From: an uncultured Collinsella sp.
GTDB lineage: Bacteria > Actinomycetota > Coriobacteriia > Coriobacteriales > Coriobacteriaceae
Reading direction: 5' to 3'
Length of the DNA: 64,000 nt
Assembly: GCA_900541875.1 (NCBI GenBank)
Contig: UQLF01000013.1
Coordinates: forward strand, 12,150-76,149
Within the stretch, counting starts at the first letter, position 1; each line of letters begins with the position of its first letter. Positions 34,044-42,185 of the stretch are shown here, in pieces. The notes below the pieces were generated by a model, which saw only the letters and a list, made by a program, of their open reading frames with translations, was not told where the DNA came from and did no database searches. The position numbers were made by a program, and so were the translations under genes.

Positions 34044-35956
34044 AGGGCGGTAACTCCCGGCTCATCGTCGAGCTGCGGAATGGTGCCCACCACGTTGTCC
34101 GCCAGCCAATTCATCTCGACAATCTGCGTGCTCGGCAGCGGAGGGAAGCCTTCGATCTGTACCACGCCGCTCTGGCTGTGGAGCTCGCCGCCAAAGGGGC
34201 TGATGGAGCCCTCGACAATGCCGTTGCGGAGCAACTGCACGAGTTTGCGCGTCTGGTAGGGTAGGCCCGGAGCGTAACGGATGTCGATAACGCCGGAGCT
34301 CATGCCGTACCAGTAGTTGACGGCGCGCACTTGGTTGTCATCGCTGGTCTCGTCCCACGTGCCGTGCAGAAGGCTGCGAACGATGAGCTCGTAGTAACGG
34401 CCCCAGTTCCATACCGGCATGGCGATGCCGGAAACCTTGCCATCGACCAAGCGGTGGAGTCCGTAGGCCGTAGGGTCTTCGAGCGACTTTGACATGTCAG
34501 CGCCGGTCATGACGCTCACGCCTTCGCGGCACATGGCCTCGGCAAGACCGCCGGCGGGCACATCGCCCCAGGTGAGGATAATTTGCGCGCGGGGGTCGAG
34601 CAGCGAGGCACCGATGGCAAAGGCATTGATCTCGCTGAGCGCGCCGGATGCGAAGACCGACGCGTGGTAGCCGATGCGATGGTTGTCCGCCATGCTGGCG
34701 GCAAGGGCGCCCAGGAGGAACTTGGCCTCGTACATCTTGCCAAAGTACGAACGGACGCTTTGGTGGGGAAGGCCGATAGAGCAGTTAAGGAACCGAACCT
34801 GAGGATACTCGACGGCAGCTCTGAGCGTGTATTCCATTAGGCGGTGCGAAGTCGAGAAGATAACGTTGTCTCCATGTTTGACAGCCGTTTCCACGGCGGC
34901 GTAGAACACGTCCGGATCGTGGCAGTCCTCGAACGCCTCAGTGCGCACGATACCGTCAAAGTGCTCATCGAGATACTGACGTCCTTGGTCGTGCAGACTG
35001 TCCCAGCTCGACGTCGCACAGGGGAACTCATGGATAAAGGCGATACGCAGGGGGTTGGCCGCCGAATAGACAGTCTTGCCCATAAAGAAGTTGAGCACGC
35101 CGGAGGTGGACTTGGCGGGCGACTCCTCCTCATCGACGCTCGGCGCTTCGACAAGATCGACCTTGTCCTCGTCATTTTTGCCGGCAATGACCAGCTCGCG
35201 CCAAATCTTGCACAGGCGGTTTACGACGATATCCGTCGGCGTATCCAGCAGGCGGTCCTGGTTGTACACATTGAGGTAGACGAGCATGGCGTCGGCGGGC
35301 GTAATGTCCAGGTGGTCGCCGCCTGCGCGAAGGTAGGCGCGCTTAAAGAGCAGGAAGGTGTGGCGCAGGTAGTCGACCTTTTTCTGCGGCCATTTTTCAA
35401 TAAGGTTCTGACCGAGCATCTTGGCGAGCGTTTCGTAGCTTCCCTCACGCGAGAACTCGATCTCGTATAGGGGGCAGACGCGCCAAAACGCGCAGAACTC
35501 ACCGTACAGGCGGCTTTCGACGGAATCCCATGTGCCGGGGTAGAGACGGGTGACCTTGGCCGAAACCGTCGGGGCGTCTAGGAATTTGAGGACACTGACG
35601 CGTTTGTTGCCTTCCTGGACATAGAACCGATGCATGAACTCGGTGACGATGATGGGGTCGCGATAGCCCTCGGTCACCTGGATGTCGTAGAGGTTGGACC
35701 ACTTGCGGGCGAACTCGGTGTTAAACGGCAGCAGGGGCATAAAGTTGCATGAAAAGGCGGACTGACGGCCTTTGGTGACCGTGCCGACGACCATTTCGAG
35801 CGGAATATCCCGCAGGCCGACGCTCACTCGCTGACCTAAGGGGAGCTGAGCAACCAAGCTATCGAGGTCCGTAAGGTATGGATGCTCGCTTTGGCTAATG
35901 GCGCGACGGCGTCCCTGCTCGCCGCGCTTGCGTGCTTGACGATAGGCCTCTTCCAT
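34040..35956 (-). CDS. ParB-like domain fused to BMP-type ligand-binding domain (cytosolic)
   Basis: The N-terminal ~130 residues have the pattern of a ParB/sulfiredoxin-like fold (VSVGLRDIPLEMVVGTVTKGR, then FYVQEGNKRVSVLKF at 112-125, the equivalent of GNHR). A helical middle follows (about 150-290). The C-terminal ~330 residues match the BMP/Med periplasmic-binding fold: PLRIAFIHEF, FYAAVETAVKHGDNVIFSTS, NHRIGYHASVFASG, QIILTWGD. 638 residues, no signal peptide or membrane helix, so it is not a normal transporter binding protein. In B. subtilis, Med is a cytosolic-acting relative of BMP lipoproteins. It may sense a nucleoside or similar ligand inside the cell. AGGGAG precedes the ATG. Confidence 0.7.
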   Translation of the reverse strand: MEEAYRQARKRGEQGRRRAISQSEHPYLTDLDSLVAQLPLGQRVSVGLRDIPLEMVVGTVTKGRQSAFSCNFMPLLPFNTEFARKWSNLYDIQVTEGYRDPIIVTEFMHRFYVQEGNKRVSVLKFLDAPTVSAKVTRLYPGTWDSVESRLYGEFCAFWRVCPLYEIEFSREGSYETLAKMLGQNLIEKWPQKKVDYLRHTFLLFKRAYLRAGGDHLDITPADAMLVYLNVYNQDRLLDTPTDIVVNRLCKIWRELVIAGKNDEDKVDLVEAPSVDEEESPAKSTSGVLNFFMGKTVYSAANPLRIAFIHEFPCATSSWDSLHDQGRQYLDEHFDGIVRTEAFEDCHDPDVFYAAVETAVKHGDNVIFSTSHRLMEYTLRAAVEYPQVRFLNCSIGLPHQSVRSYFGKMYEAKFLLGALAASMADNHRIGYHASVFASGALSEINAFAIGASLLDPRAQIILTWGDVPAGGLAEAMCREGVSVMTGADMSKSLEDPTAYGLHRLVDGKVSGIAMPVWNWGRYYELIVRSLLHGTWDETSDDNQVRAVNYWYGMSSGVIDIRYAPGLPYQTRKLVQLLRNGIVEGSISPFGGELHSQSGVVQIEGFPPLPSTQIVEMNWLADNVVGTIPQLDDEPGVTAL

Positions 35957-36013
35957 GGTGTCTACTCCCTTAGTCGTTTAAACAACGATATGAACCATGG
36001 TACCACGAATGAA

Positions 36014-36050
36014 AACCACTACAAAGATGCCTGTCCCCTTTGCGGTGGTT
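36014..36050 (-). repeat. GGGACAGG-class stop-codon hairpin, copy A4
   Basis: AACCACTACAAAG (36014-36026) pairs with CTTTGCGGTGGTT (36038-36050); the latter overlaps the MscS stop codon (36050-36052). GGGGACAGG is in the loop side on the gene's strand; TTTTC follows the second arm. Confidence 0.8.
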
Positions 36051-36817
36051 TAGGCAATGATGGGGGCGATGGCGCGGATGCAGGCGTCGGCTGCCGTGAA
36101 AGTGGTGCTGTCGTCGCTGACGATAAAGATGATCTTTCCTTTGATGCCAAAGTCGCCGATTTCGCTAAAGAGTACGTAGGGCTCCTTGTCAAAGCCCGAG
36201 ATGGGCGAGACGGCCGTTTTGGTTGCGCTCGTGAGCTCGTCTGCCAGCACGTCAAGGGAAGCCCACTTAGACGTGTCCTTTACGGCAACGGGCACGGCCA
36301 CGCGCCCAAAGGGCATCAAATGCACGAGCGTGTTCTTGGAGATGTTGGAATTGGGCACAATGATGGTCTGTCCACAGGCATCCTCAATCGTTGTATGGCG
36401 CCAAGTGATGTCTTGGACAACGCCGGATACGCCGCCGACCTCGATATTGTCGCCGGGTTTGATGATGCCCATAAACGTCACCTGCATGCCGCCGATAAGG
36501 TTTGACAGCGTGTCCTGAAAGCCGAGCGAGATGGCGATGCCGCCGACGCCAAGAGCGGCGACGAGGGCGTTTGCGTTAATGCCAAAACAGTTGTCGAGGA
36601 TAAAGCTGCCGCCAATCATCCAGATGACGGCGCGCGCGATGTTGATGAAGATACTCGATGCCGGAAGCGGGTTATCGTCTCGGTTGAGCAGATGGTTCAG
36701 GGTCTTGGATACGACCTTGGCGGCGACGGCGGTGCCTATCGCCAAGATGACGGCCCAGATGATGTTGTGGACCCACCGTTGCTCAAAGAAATGAAGAATC
36801 GGCTCAAACAATTCCAT
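36050..36817 (-). CDS. Small-conductance mechanosensitive channel (MscS family)
   Basis: Pressure-relief ion channel. It has an N-terminal helix (NIIWAVILAIGTAVAAKVV), a second (IARAVIWMIGGSFIL), and the pore-lining third helix with the MscS pattern ALVAALGVGGIAISLGFQDTLSNLIGG, followed by the beta domain PGDNIEVGGVSGVVQDITWRHTTI and IIVPNSNI. 255 residues, close to the minimal MscS form. Start at ATG 36817 (MELFEP) with AGGAGG upstream at a slightly long distance. Confidence 0.92.
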   Translation of the reverse strand: MELFEPILHFFEQRWVHNIIWAVILAIGTAVAAKVVSKTLNHLLNRDDNPLPASSIFINIARAVIWMIGGSFILDNCFGINANALVAALGVGGIAISLGFQDTLSNLIGGMQVTFMGIIKPGDNIEVGGVSGVVQDITWRHTTIEDACGQTIIVPNSNISKNTLVHLMPFGRVAVPVAVKDTSKWASLDVLADELTSATKTAVSPISGFDKEPYVLFSEIGDFGIKGKIIFIVSDDSTTFTAADACIRAIAPIIA

Positions 36818-36861
36818 GTAGGGAAAACCTCCTAATGATCGTTCAACCATGATACCCACCA

Positions 36862-36895
36862 AGAAGCCCGTCCGATCAAATTCGGACGGGCTTCT
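36862..36895 (-). terminator. Hairpin downstream of the 5'-nucleotidase gene
   Basis: A perfect 14-bp stem (36862-36875 with 36882-36895), loop of six. No U tail on either strand, but the stem is strong and lies between two leftward genes. Confidence 0.7.
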
Positions 36896-36946
36896 GTGCT
36901 CGATATAAGGTTTACGAGGCGGGGCTGTAAGGCCCGGCGGTGTAGC

Positions 36947-38971
36947 TTAGCGTCGACGCTTCCAGATAATGCCGAGCATGATGACGATGATGCCGCCGAT
37001 AAGGCACGCGCCAACTACTGCCAGCGTGCGGTCTCCCGTTGCGGCGAGCTTACCGGTCGTCTTCTTGGTGATGACCTTCGTGGTCGTCGTGTCCGTCTTA
37101 GGCGAGGGCTTAGGCGTCGGGGCCGGTGTGGGCGTGGGGTCCACGGCTGCGGAACCGAAGCCGATGGTGCCGGCGAGCCCGGCCATCTTGCTCTCCCAGC
37201 CGTTCTGCCCAATCAGCGCCCTCAGCGCCGCCTCACACGTGCCCCACTCGGTGTACTTGGTGGCGTGTGCAAAGGTGGGAAAGTCGGTCGTGTTGGTAAT
37301 GATGTAGTTGTTGGTGGCGACGGTATAGGTCTTGGCGGGGTCGAGCGTGCTGCCGTCCTTGGTGAGTGTGGCACTCACAATGCGCTTGCCTTCGGGCTGC
37401 GTCCAATCAATCGTCACGTTGATGCCGCCAAAGGAGAGAACGCTGCCAGAGTCATCGCGCCACTTGTACTTGTCTTGCGCCTCCTGCTCGGTGTGACCGG
37501 CCGCCACATAAGCCTGCTGAAGCTCGTAGCTGTCGTTGCAATCGTCGCTGATCTGCAGTGAGTGCTCGAGCGCTGCGAGGAAGTTCGCGCCGGTCATGGT
37601 CCAGGTCTCCACGGTGTTGCCGTAGGGCGAGATGGCGATGACGTTGCCGGCGGTCACGTTGCCCGCCGCGATGCCGCCGCGGATGCCGCCAGCGTTTTCG
37701 ATAGCGAGGTCCGCGCCCGTCAGGGCAAGATAGGAGCCGCAAATCACGTGGCCGATGGTCTGGGCCTTGGTGGTGTCGCCCTCCTTGCTGGGGCGGAAAT
37801 CGGTGGTGCGCACCATTTCCCAACCATGCGTGCCTGCGGCGTCCTCGCCGTAGAAATAGTTGGTGGTGGATGTGCCGAGCACCTTGTTCGATTCGTTTTC
37901 AAAGGCCTCGTCGAGCGGCTTGATCTTGTTGCGGACGTCTTCAAGGCGGCTTTGGTAGTCGGAGCCCTTGTCGGGGTCTGCTAAAAGGTCGTTGACGTTC
38001 TTGGCGGTGTAGAGCTTCTCGTCGCTGCCGTCTGCAGGGACCGTGACCGTGTCATCGTCGGTCGTCTCGGTGCCATTCGTGTCGTACTTGTACGGAATGG
38101 AAAGCAGCCCCACCTCGGCAAAGGCGCTGCCTGCCTCGACAACGTGGATCGTCTTGCCGTCGGCTCCCGTCACCTTCTCGTTAAGGTTGATGTGCTCGTG
38201 GCCTGCGATAAGGGCATCGACGCCACGGAGCCGCGTGGCAAAGGTCTTTGCGTCGAGCGTGTGCGCGATACACACAACAACATCGCAGCCCTCCTTGCGC
38301 AGCTGCTCTGCCTCGGGATTGATGGCGTTCGCGGCACTCGAGAAGCTGGTGCCCGCGACCAGGTCCGCGCGCAGCGAGGATCCCAGCGACTCATCCATGG
38401 CACCCACGACGCCGACCTTGATTTTGTAATCGAATGTGGAGTGATCCTCGCTATCCTCCCAGGTGCGATCGAGCGTCTTCGTGATGCTCGAGCTCCATAC
38501 GCCGCTCGTAGACTTTGCGTTCGCGCAGAGCATGGCGAAGGGCGTGCCGGTGGGGCTGTAGCCGGTCATGGTGCGAAGTTTGTCCGCGCCGTAGCTCCAG
38601 TCGTGGTTGCCTGGCGTGGTCGCGTCGTAGCCGTCGGCGTAGAAGGTGTCCATGAGCTCGGCGATGCTCTTGCCCTCGCTCATGGTGGCGAAGGACTGTC
38701 CGTGGAAGGTGTCGCCCGCATCGAGCAAAAGATCGGGGGCGCTGTTTTGGGCGCTATAGAGAACCGCCAGTCCATCAAAGCCCACAGTGCCGGTGCCCTT
38801 GCTTGCGTTGTAGCTGTACTTGTAGCTGCCGTGGATGTCGTTGGTGTGCATGACGGCCACGGAGCCGTCAATAGCGGCGGGCAGGTTACCCGCGAAAGCG
38901 AGGCTTGGGATGCCTGCGAGCGCGCCGGCAAACAACGCGGCGGCTAACGCAAGGCGGGGGAGTCTTTTCAT
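36947..38971 (-). CDS. Surface-anchored 5'-nucleotidase/2',3'-cyclic phosphodiesterase
   Basis: Secreted metallophosphatase of the UshA/YfkN family. A signal peptide (residues 1-27, ending LAFAG) is followed by a calcineurin-like domain: MHTNDIHG, LLDAGDTFHG, PGNHDWSYG, VVVCIAHT, IAGHEH. The C-terminal substrate domain has IENAGGIRGGI and ISPYGNTVETW. A Pro/Thr linker (PTPTPAPTPKPSPKTDT) leads to a sorting signal: LAATG at about 642-646, a hydrophobic helix, and KRRR. 674 residues. LAxTG fits class E sortases of Actinobacteria rather than LPxTG of class A. It would release nucleosides from extracellular nucleotides. Confidence 0.9.
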   Translation of the reverse strand: MKRLPRLALAAALFAGALAGIPSLAFAGNLPAAIDGSVAVMHTNDIHGSYKYSYNASKGTGTVGFDGLAVLYSAQNSAPDLLLDAGDTFHGQSFATMSEGKSIAELMDTFYADGYDATTPGNHDWSYGADKLRTMTGYSPTGTPFAMLCANAKSTSGVWSSSITKTLDRTWEDSEDHSTFDYKIKVGVVGAMDESLGSSLRADLVAGTSFSSAANAINPEAEQLRKEGCDVVVCIAHTLDAKTFATRLRGVDALIAGHEHINLNEKVTGADGKTIHVVEAGSAFAEVGLLSIPYKYDTNGTETTDDDTVTVPADGSDEKLYTAKNVNDLLADPDKGSDYQSRLEDVRNKIKPLDEAFENESNKVLGTSTTNYFYGEDAAGTHGWEMVRTTDFRPSKEGDTTKAQTIGHVICGSYLALTGADLAIENAGGIRGGIAAGNVTAGNVIAISPYGNTVETWTMTGANFLAALEHSLQISDDCNDSYELQQAYVAAGHTEQEAQDKYKWRDDSGSVLSFGGINVTIDWTQPEGKRIVSATLTKDGSTLDPAKTYTVATNNYIITNTTDFPTFAHATKYTEWGTCEAALRALIGQNGWESKMAGLAGTIGFGSAAVDPTPTPAPTPKPSPKTDTTTTKVITKKTTGKLAATGDRTLAVVGACLIGGIIVIMLGIIWKRRR

Positions 38972-39035
38972 GGCAGTTTCCTTAGTCCTTAGCCAGAATG
39001 TCTGGTTGAATATCGGATTATCAGCATAATATGCG

Positions 39036-39075
39036 AAAACCGCCGCAAGGGCGTCTGTCCCTTTGCGGCGGTTTT
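39036..39075 (-). repeat. GGGACAGG-class hairpin, copy A5a
   Basis: Perfect 13-bp arms AAAACCGCCGCAA (39036-39048) and TTGCGGCGGTTTT (39063-39075). Same orientation as A5b, 15 bp further from the ABC gene. Confidence 0.8.
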
Positions 39076-39090
39076 GACGTTTGCGCAGAT

Positions 39091-39131
39091 AAAACCTACC
39101 AAAATAAACCTGTCCCTTTTTGGCAGGTTTT
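39091..39131 (-). repeat. GGGACAGG-class stop-codon hairpin, copy A5b
   Basis: AAAACCTACCAAAA (39091-39104) pairs with TTTTGGCAGGTTTT (39118-39131), whose end overlaps the TAA (39130-39132) of the ABC ATPase gene. Near-identical to A1 at 4941-4975. Confidence 0.85.
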
Positions 39132-39924
39132 AGCTTAGCAGCATGCGGTCGTTGGCGAGCTCGCCGCCCGAGACCTCCTCGAACTTCTGTAGCAGGTCGG
39201 CCACGGTGAGCGACTTCTTCTCGTCGCCGGCCACGTCGTAGATCACATGGCCCTCGTGCATCATGATCAGACGGTTGCCCAGACGGATGGCGTCGTTCAT
39301 GTTGTGCGTGACCATGAGCGTGGTCAGGTGGTTCTCGTCGACGATCTCCTCGGTCAGGTTGAGCACCTTAGAGGCCGTCTTGGGGTCGAGGGCCGCCGTG
39401 TGCTCGTCGAGCAGCAGCAGGCGCGGCCTGGTGAGCGTGGCCATCAGCAGGGTGAGTGCCTGGCGCTGGCCGCCCGAGAGCAGGCCGACCTTGGCGTTGA
39501 GACGCGTGTCAAGACCAAGGTCCAGGCGCTTGAGCAGCTCAACGTACTCGTCCTTCTCGGCCTTGGTGACGCCCCACGAAAGGCCGCGACGCTGGCCACG
39601 GCGCTTGGCGAGGGCCAGGTTCTCGGCGATCTGCATGTCGGCAGCGGTACCGCGCATGGGATCCTGAAACACGCGGCCCAGGTACTTGGCGCGCTGCGAC
39701 TCGCTCAGGCGCGAGATGTCGGTGCCGTCGAGCTCGATAACGCCCGAATCGAGCGGGTACACGCCGGCGATCATGTTGAGCAGCGTGGACTTGCCGGCGC
39801 CGTTGCCGCCGATCACGGTTACAAAGTCGCCGTCGTTAAGGGTGAGGTCGACACCGGTGAGCGCGCGCTTCTCGGTGACGGTGCCCTTGTTAAAGGTCTT
39901 CTTGACGTGCGAGAGCTTAAGCAT
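39130..39924 (-). CDS. ABC transporter ATP-binding protein (TrpY/Z-type system)
   Basis: Energising subunit of the three-gene transporter 39130-42025. Walker A IGGNGAGKST, Q-loop RVFQDPMRGT, signature LLSGGQRQALTLLMAT, Walker B LLLLDEHTAAL, and switch His in VTHNMND. 264 residues. It overlaps the permease gene by eight bases. Family: the ATPase paired with PF04392-type binding proteins, whose known members carry tryptophan, other aromatic amino acids or related compounds; the substrate here is not proven. Confidence 0.92.
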   Translation of the reverse strand: MLKLSHVKKTFNKGTVTEKRALTGVDLTLNDGDFVTVIGGNGAGKSTLLNMIAGVYPLDSGVIELDGTDISRLSESQRAKYLGRVFQDPMRGTAADMQIAENLALAKRRGQRRGLSWGVTKAEKDEYVELLKRLDLGLDTRLNAKVGLLSGGQRQALTLLMATLTRPRLLLLDEHTAALDPKTASKVLNLTEEIVDENHLTTLMVTHNMNDAIRLGNRLIMMHEGHVIYDVAGDEKKSLTVADLLQKFEEVSGGELANDRMLLS

Positions 39925-40840
39925 CTGCCTCGTCCCCCTTCGTGTAGGAGCTGCGGAGCTTATAGCGCTCCCAAACCACGGGCACGCACAGGGCCACGGC
40001 GACGATCACAGCGGAGAGCAACTTCATGTCGTTGGCGTCCATGCCCAACTGCAGCACGATGGCGCGGATAAGGAAGTACACCACGGAGCCAAAGACGGCG
40101 GAGGCAAGACGGACGCTAAACTGCGTGAGACCGCCGGGCAGCAGACGGCCGAGCACCTCGCCGATAACAATGGCGGCAAGACCGATAACGATGGCACCGG
40201 TGCCCATACCAATGTCGGCGTACTTCTGGCTCTGGCAGATAAGCGCGCCCGAGAGGCCGATGAGGGCGTTGGAGAGCACGAGGGCGATCATCTTGGTGGA
40301 GTTGGTGTTGACGCCCAGAGCGCGGATCATGTACTCGTTGTTGCCGGTGGCGCGCAGCGCCGAGCCGATCTCGGTGCCAAAGAACCAATACAGGATTGCA
40401 ACGATAGCCACGGCGAGCAGGATGCCCAAGATGATGGCAACGGTGGACTGCGGCAGACCGGTCATATTGCTGACGGCCGAAAACACGGTGCCCTTGGCAA
40501 GAATGGGCGTATTGGACTTGCCCATGATGCGCAGGTTGATGGACCACAGACTGATCTGGGTGAGGATTCCGGCGAGGATCGCGGGAATCTCGAAGACGGT
40601 GGTCAAAATGCCCGTGACGGCACCCGCGATGGCGCCGGCGCACATACCGGCCAGCACGGCGAGCAGCGGGTCGACGTTGTTATTGACGATGAGCACAGCG
40701 CAGACGCAGCCGCCGAGGGCAAAGCTGCCGTCGCAGGTCATATCGGGAATATCGAGCAGGCGGAACGTGATAAACACGCCAAGCACCATAATGCCCCAGA
40801 GGACGCCCTGCGAAACGGCGCCCTGCAATGCAATAAGCAT
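39917..40840 (-). CDS. ABC transporter permease (branched-chain-type fold)
   Basis: Membrane subunit of the same transporter. About eight hydrophobic segments are seen (GVLWGIMVLGVFITFRLL, LAVLAGMCAGAIAGAVTGIL, VAIILGILLAVAIVAILYWFFG and others), with GSALRATGNNEYMIRALGV as the coupling-helix region that meets the ATPase. 307 residues. The opening MLIALQGAVSQGVLWGIMVLGVFITFRLLD is typical of permeases partnered with PF04392 binding proteins. Confidence 0.9.
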   Translation of the reverse strand: MLIALQGAVSQGVLWGIMVLGVFITFRLLDIPDMTCDGSFALGGCVCAVLIVNNNVDPLLAVLAGMCAGAIAGAVTGILTTVFEIPAILAGILTQISLWSINLRIMGKSNTPILAKGTVFSAVSNMTGLPQSTVAIILGILLAVAIVAILYWFFGTEIGSALRATGNNEYMIRALGVNTNSTKMIALVLSNALIGLSGALICQSQKYADIGMGTGAIVIGLAAIVIGEVLGRLLPGGLTQFSVRLASAVFGSVVYFLIRAIVLQLGMDANDMKLLSAVIVAVALCVPVVWERYKLRSSYTKGDEADA

Positions 40841-40944
40841 GCTTCATACCTCCTAGGATAGGGTGGACACGTGAGTCACCATGATAGCGGTAACAATGTA
40901 TAAAAGAGCTGCGGACGGATGTTTTGTCTCATCCGAAACAAGCA

Positions 40945-40973
40945 GGGCGAACGCCGGTCTTTAGCGTTCGCCC
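40945..40973 (-). terminator. Hairpin between binding-protein and permease genes
   Basis: GGGCGAACGC (40945-40954) pairs perfectly with GCGTTCGCCC (40964-40973). No U tail; placed to protect the abundant binding-protein mRNA and lower permease expression. Confidence 0.65.
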
Positions 40974-41044
40974 CAAGGACTCAGATATTGAATAACGCGG
41001 CTGTGGCGCGCGTACGGGCCCTAGACGCGTTACCGCGCATGGCG

Positions 41045-42025
41045 CTACTCGTCCAGAGTGGAAAGGTCGATGCCCAGCGCCTCGGCCATCTCGTCGTTCT
41101 TGACGACGACCAGGTCCTTGCTCGAGAGGTGCTTGATCGGCATGTCTTCGGGCTTGGCCTCGCCCTTCAGGATCTTAACGGCCATCTCGCCCGCGGCGTA
41201 GCCCAGGTCCTCATAGTTGATGGAGAGGGTGAACAGGCCGCCGGCCTTACACATGCCCTCCTCGCCAGTCACGAAGGGGAGCTTGTTCTCCTTGCAGATC
41301 TGGCCGACCTGCGAGGCACCCGCGGCGATGGTGTTGTCGGTGGGGGAGTACAGCGCGTCGACCTTGCCCACGGCAGACTCGACGACGGACTGAATCTCGT
41401 TGGAGCTCGAGACGGTGAAGTCAGTGTACTGGAGGCCCAGCTTGTCGAGCTCCTTCTTGGCGGCCTTGATCTGGACGTCGGAGTTGGACTCGGCGGTGCA
41501 GTAGAGCAGGCCGACCTTCTTTACGTCGGGCAGTACCTTCTGCATCATCTCGAGTTGCTCGGCGACCGGGGTAAGGTCGGAGGCGCCCGTGACGTTGGTG
41601 CCGGGCTTGTCGTTGTCCTGGACCAGGCCGGAGGCGGCGTAGTCGGTGATGGCGCAACCCACGATGGGGATATCGGCCGTGGCACCGGCAGCAGCCTGTG
41701 CGGCGGGCGTGGCGATGGCGTAGATCAGGTCGACGCCATCGCCCACGAACTTGTCGGCGATGGACTTACACGTGGACTGGTCGTTCTGGGCGTTCTTCTG
41801 GTCGATCTTGACCTTAAGGCCGCTCTCCTTGATGGCCTTGACAAAGCCGTCGTTGGCGGCATCGAGTGCGGAGTGCTCGGTGAGCTGCAGAACGCCGATG
41901 GTGTAGTCGGAACCGGCGGCAGCAGAGCCGGAACCGGAGTTGCCGCCGCATCCGGCGAGCGGGGCGAGCGCGAGCAGGCCGGCGGAGACCAGAAGGCTCC
42001 TGCGGCTGATGGTGATGTCCTTCAT
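41045..42025 (-). CDS. ABC transporter substrate-binding lipoprotein (TrpX-like, PF04392)
   Basis: Extracellular ligand-binding lipoprotein. The signal has twin arginines (ISRRSLLVSAG) and a lipobox LAGC with Cys26, so it is probably a Tat-exported lipoprotein. A Gly/Ser linker follows, then a type I binding fold: YTIGVLQLTEHSALDAANDGF, DLIYAIATPAAQAAAG, PIVGCAITDY, VGLLYCTAESNSDVQ, LYSPTDNTIAAG, INYEDLGYAAGEMA. 326 residues. EHSALDAAN and the paired-domain pattern are those of PF04392, including TrpX. Start at ATG 42025 behind GGGGGTA. Confidence 0.9.
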   Translation of the reverse strand: MKDITISRRSLLVSAGLLALAPLAGCGGNSGSGSAAAGSDYTIGVLQLTEHSALDAANDGFVKAIKESGLKVKIDQKNAQNDQSTCKSIADKFVGDGVDLIYAIATPAAQAAAGATADIPIVGCAITDYAASGLVQDNDKPGTNVTGASDLTPVAEQLEMMQKVLPDVKKVGLLYCTAESNSDVQIKAAKKELDKLGLQYTDFTVSSSNEIQSVVESAVGKVDALYSPTDNTIAAGASQVGQICKENKLPFVTGEEGMCKAGGLFTLSINYEDLGYAAGEMAVKILKGEAKPEDMPIKHLSSKDLVVVKNDEMAEALGIDLSTLDE

Positions 42026-42088
42026 ATCATTACCCCCAGTATAAAAATGGCTGGAAACACTGCACTGGGACAAAGTGCAAGTGGAACT

Positions 42089-42116
42089 ATAGTAGCGCTG
42101 ATGTCCATTTTTACAA
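42089..42116 (-). promoter_or_regulatory. Promoter of the ABC transporter operon
   Basis: Leftward TTGTAA (42116-42111), 16-bp spacer, TACTAT (42094-42089). An interrupted inverted repeat (42058-42066 with 42074-42083) lies in the leader just before the ribosome site and could be regulatory. Confidence 0.55.
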
Positions 42117-42185
42117 CAGCCTGGCGGGTTTTTTAATACAGAATCGGATGGGCGGTACGGGTAGTCGAATGGGCGGCGGAGGGTC

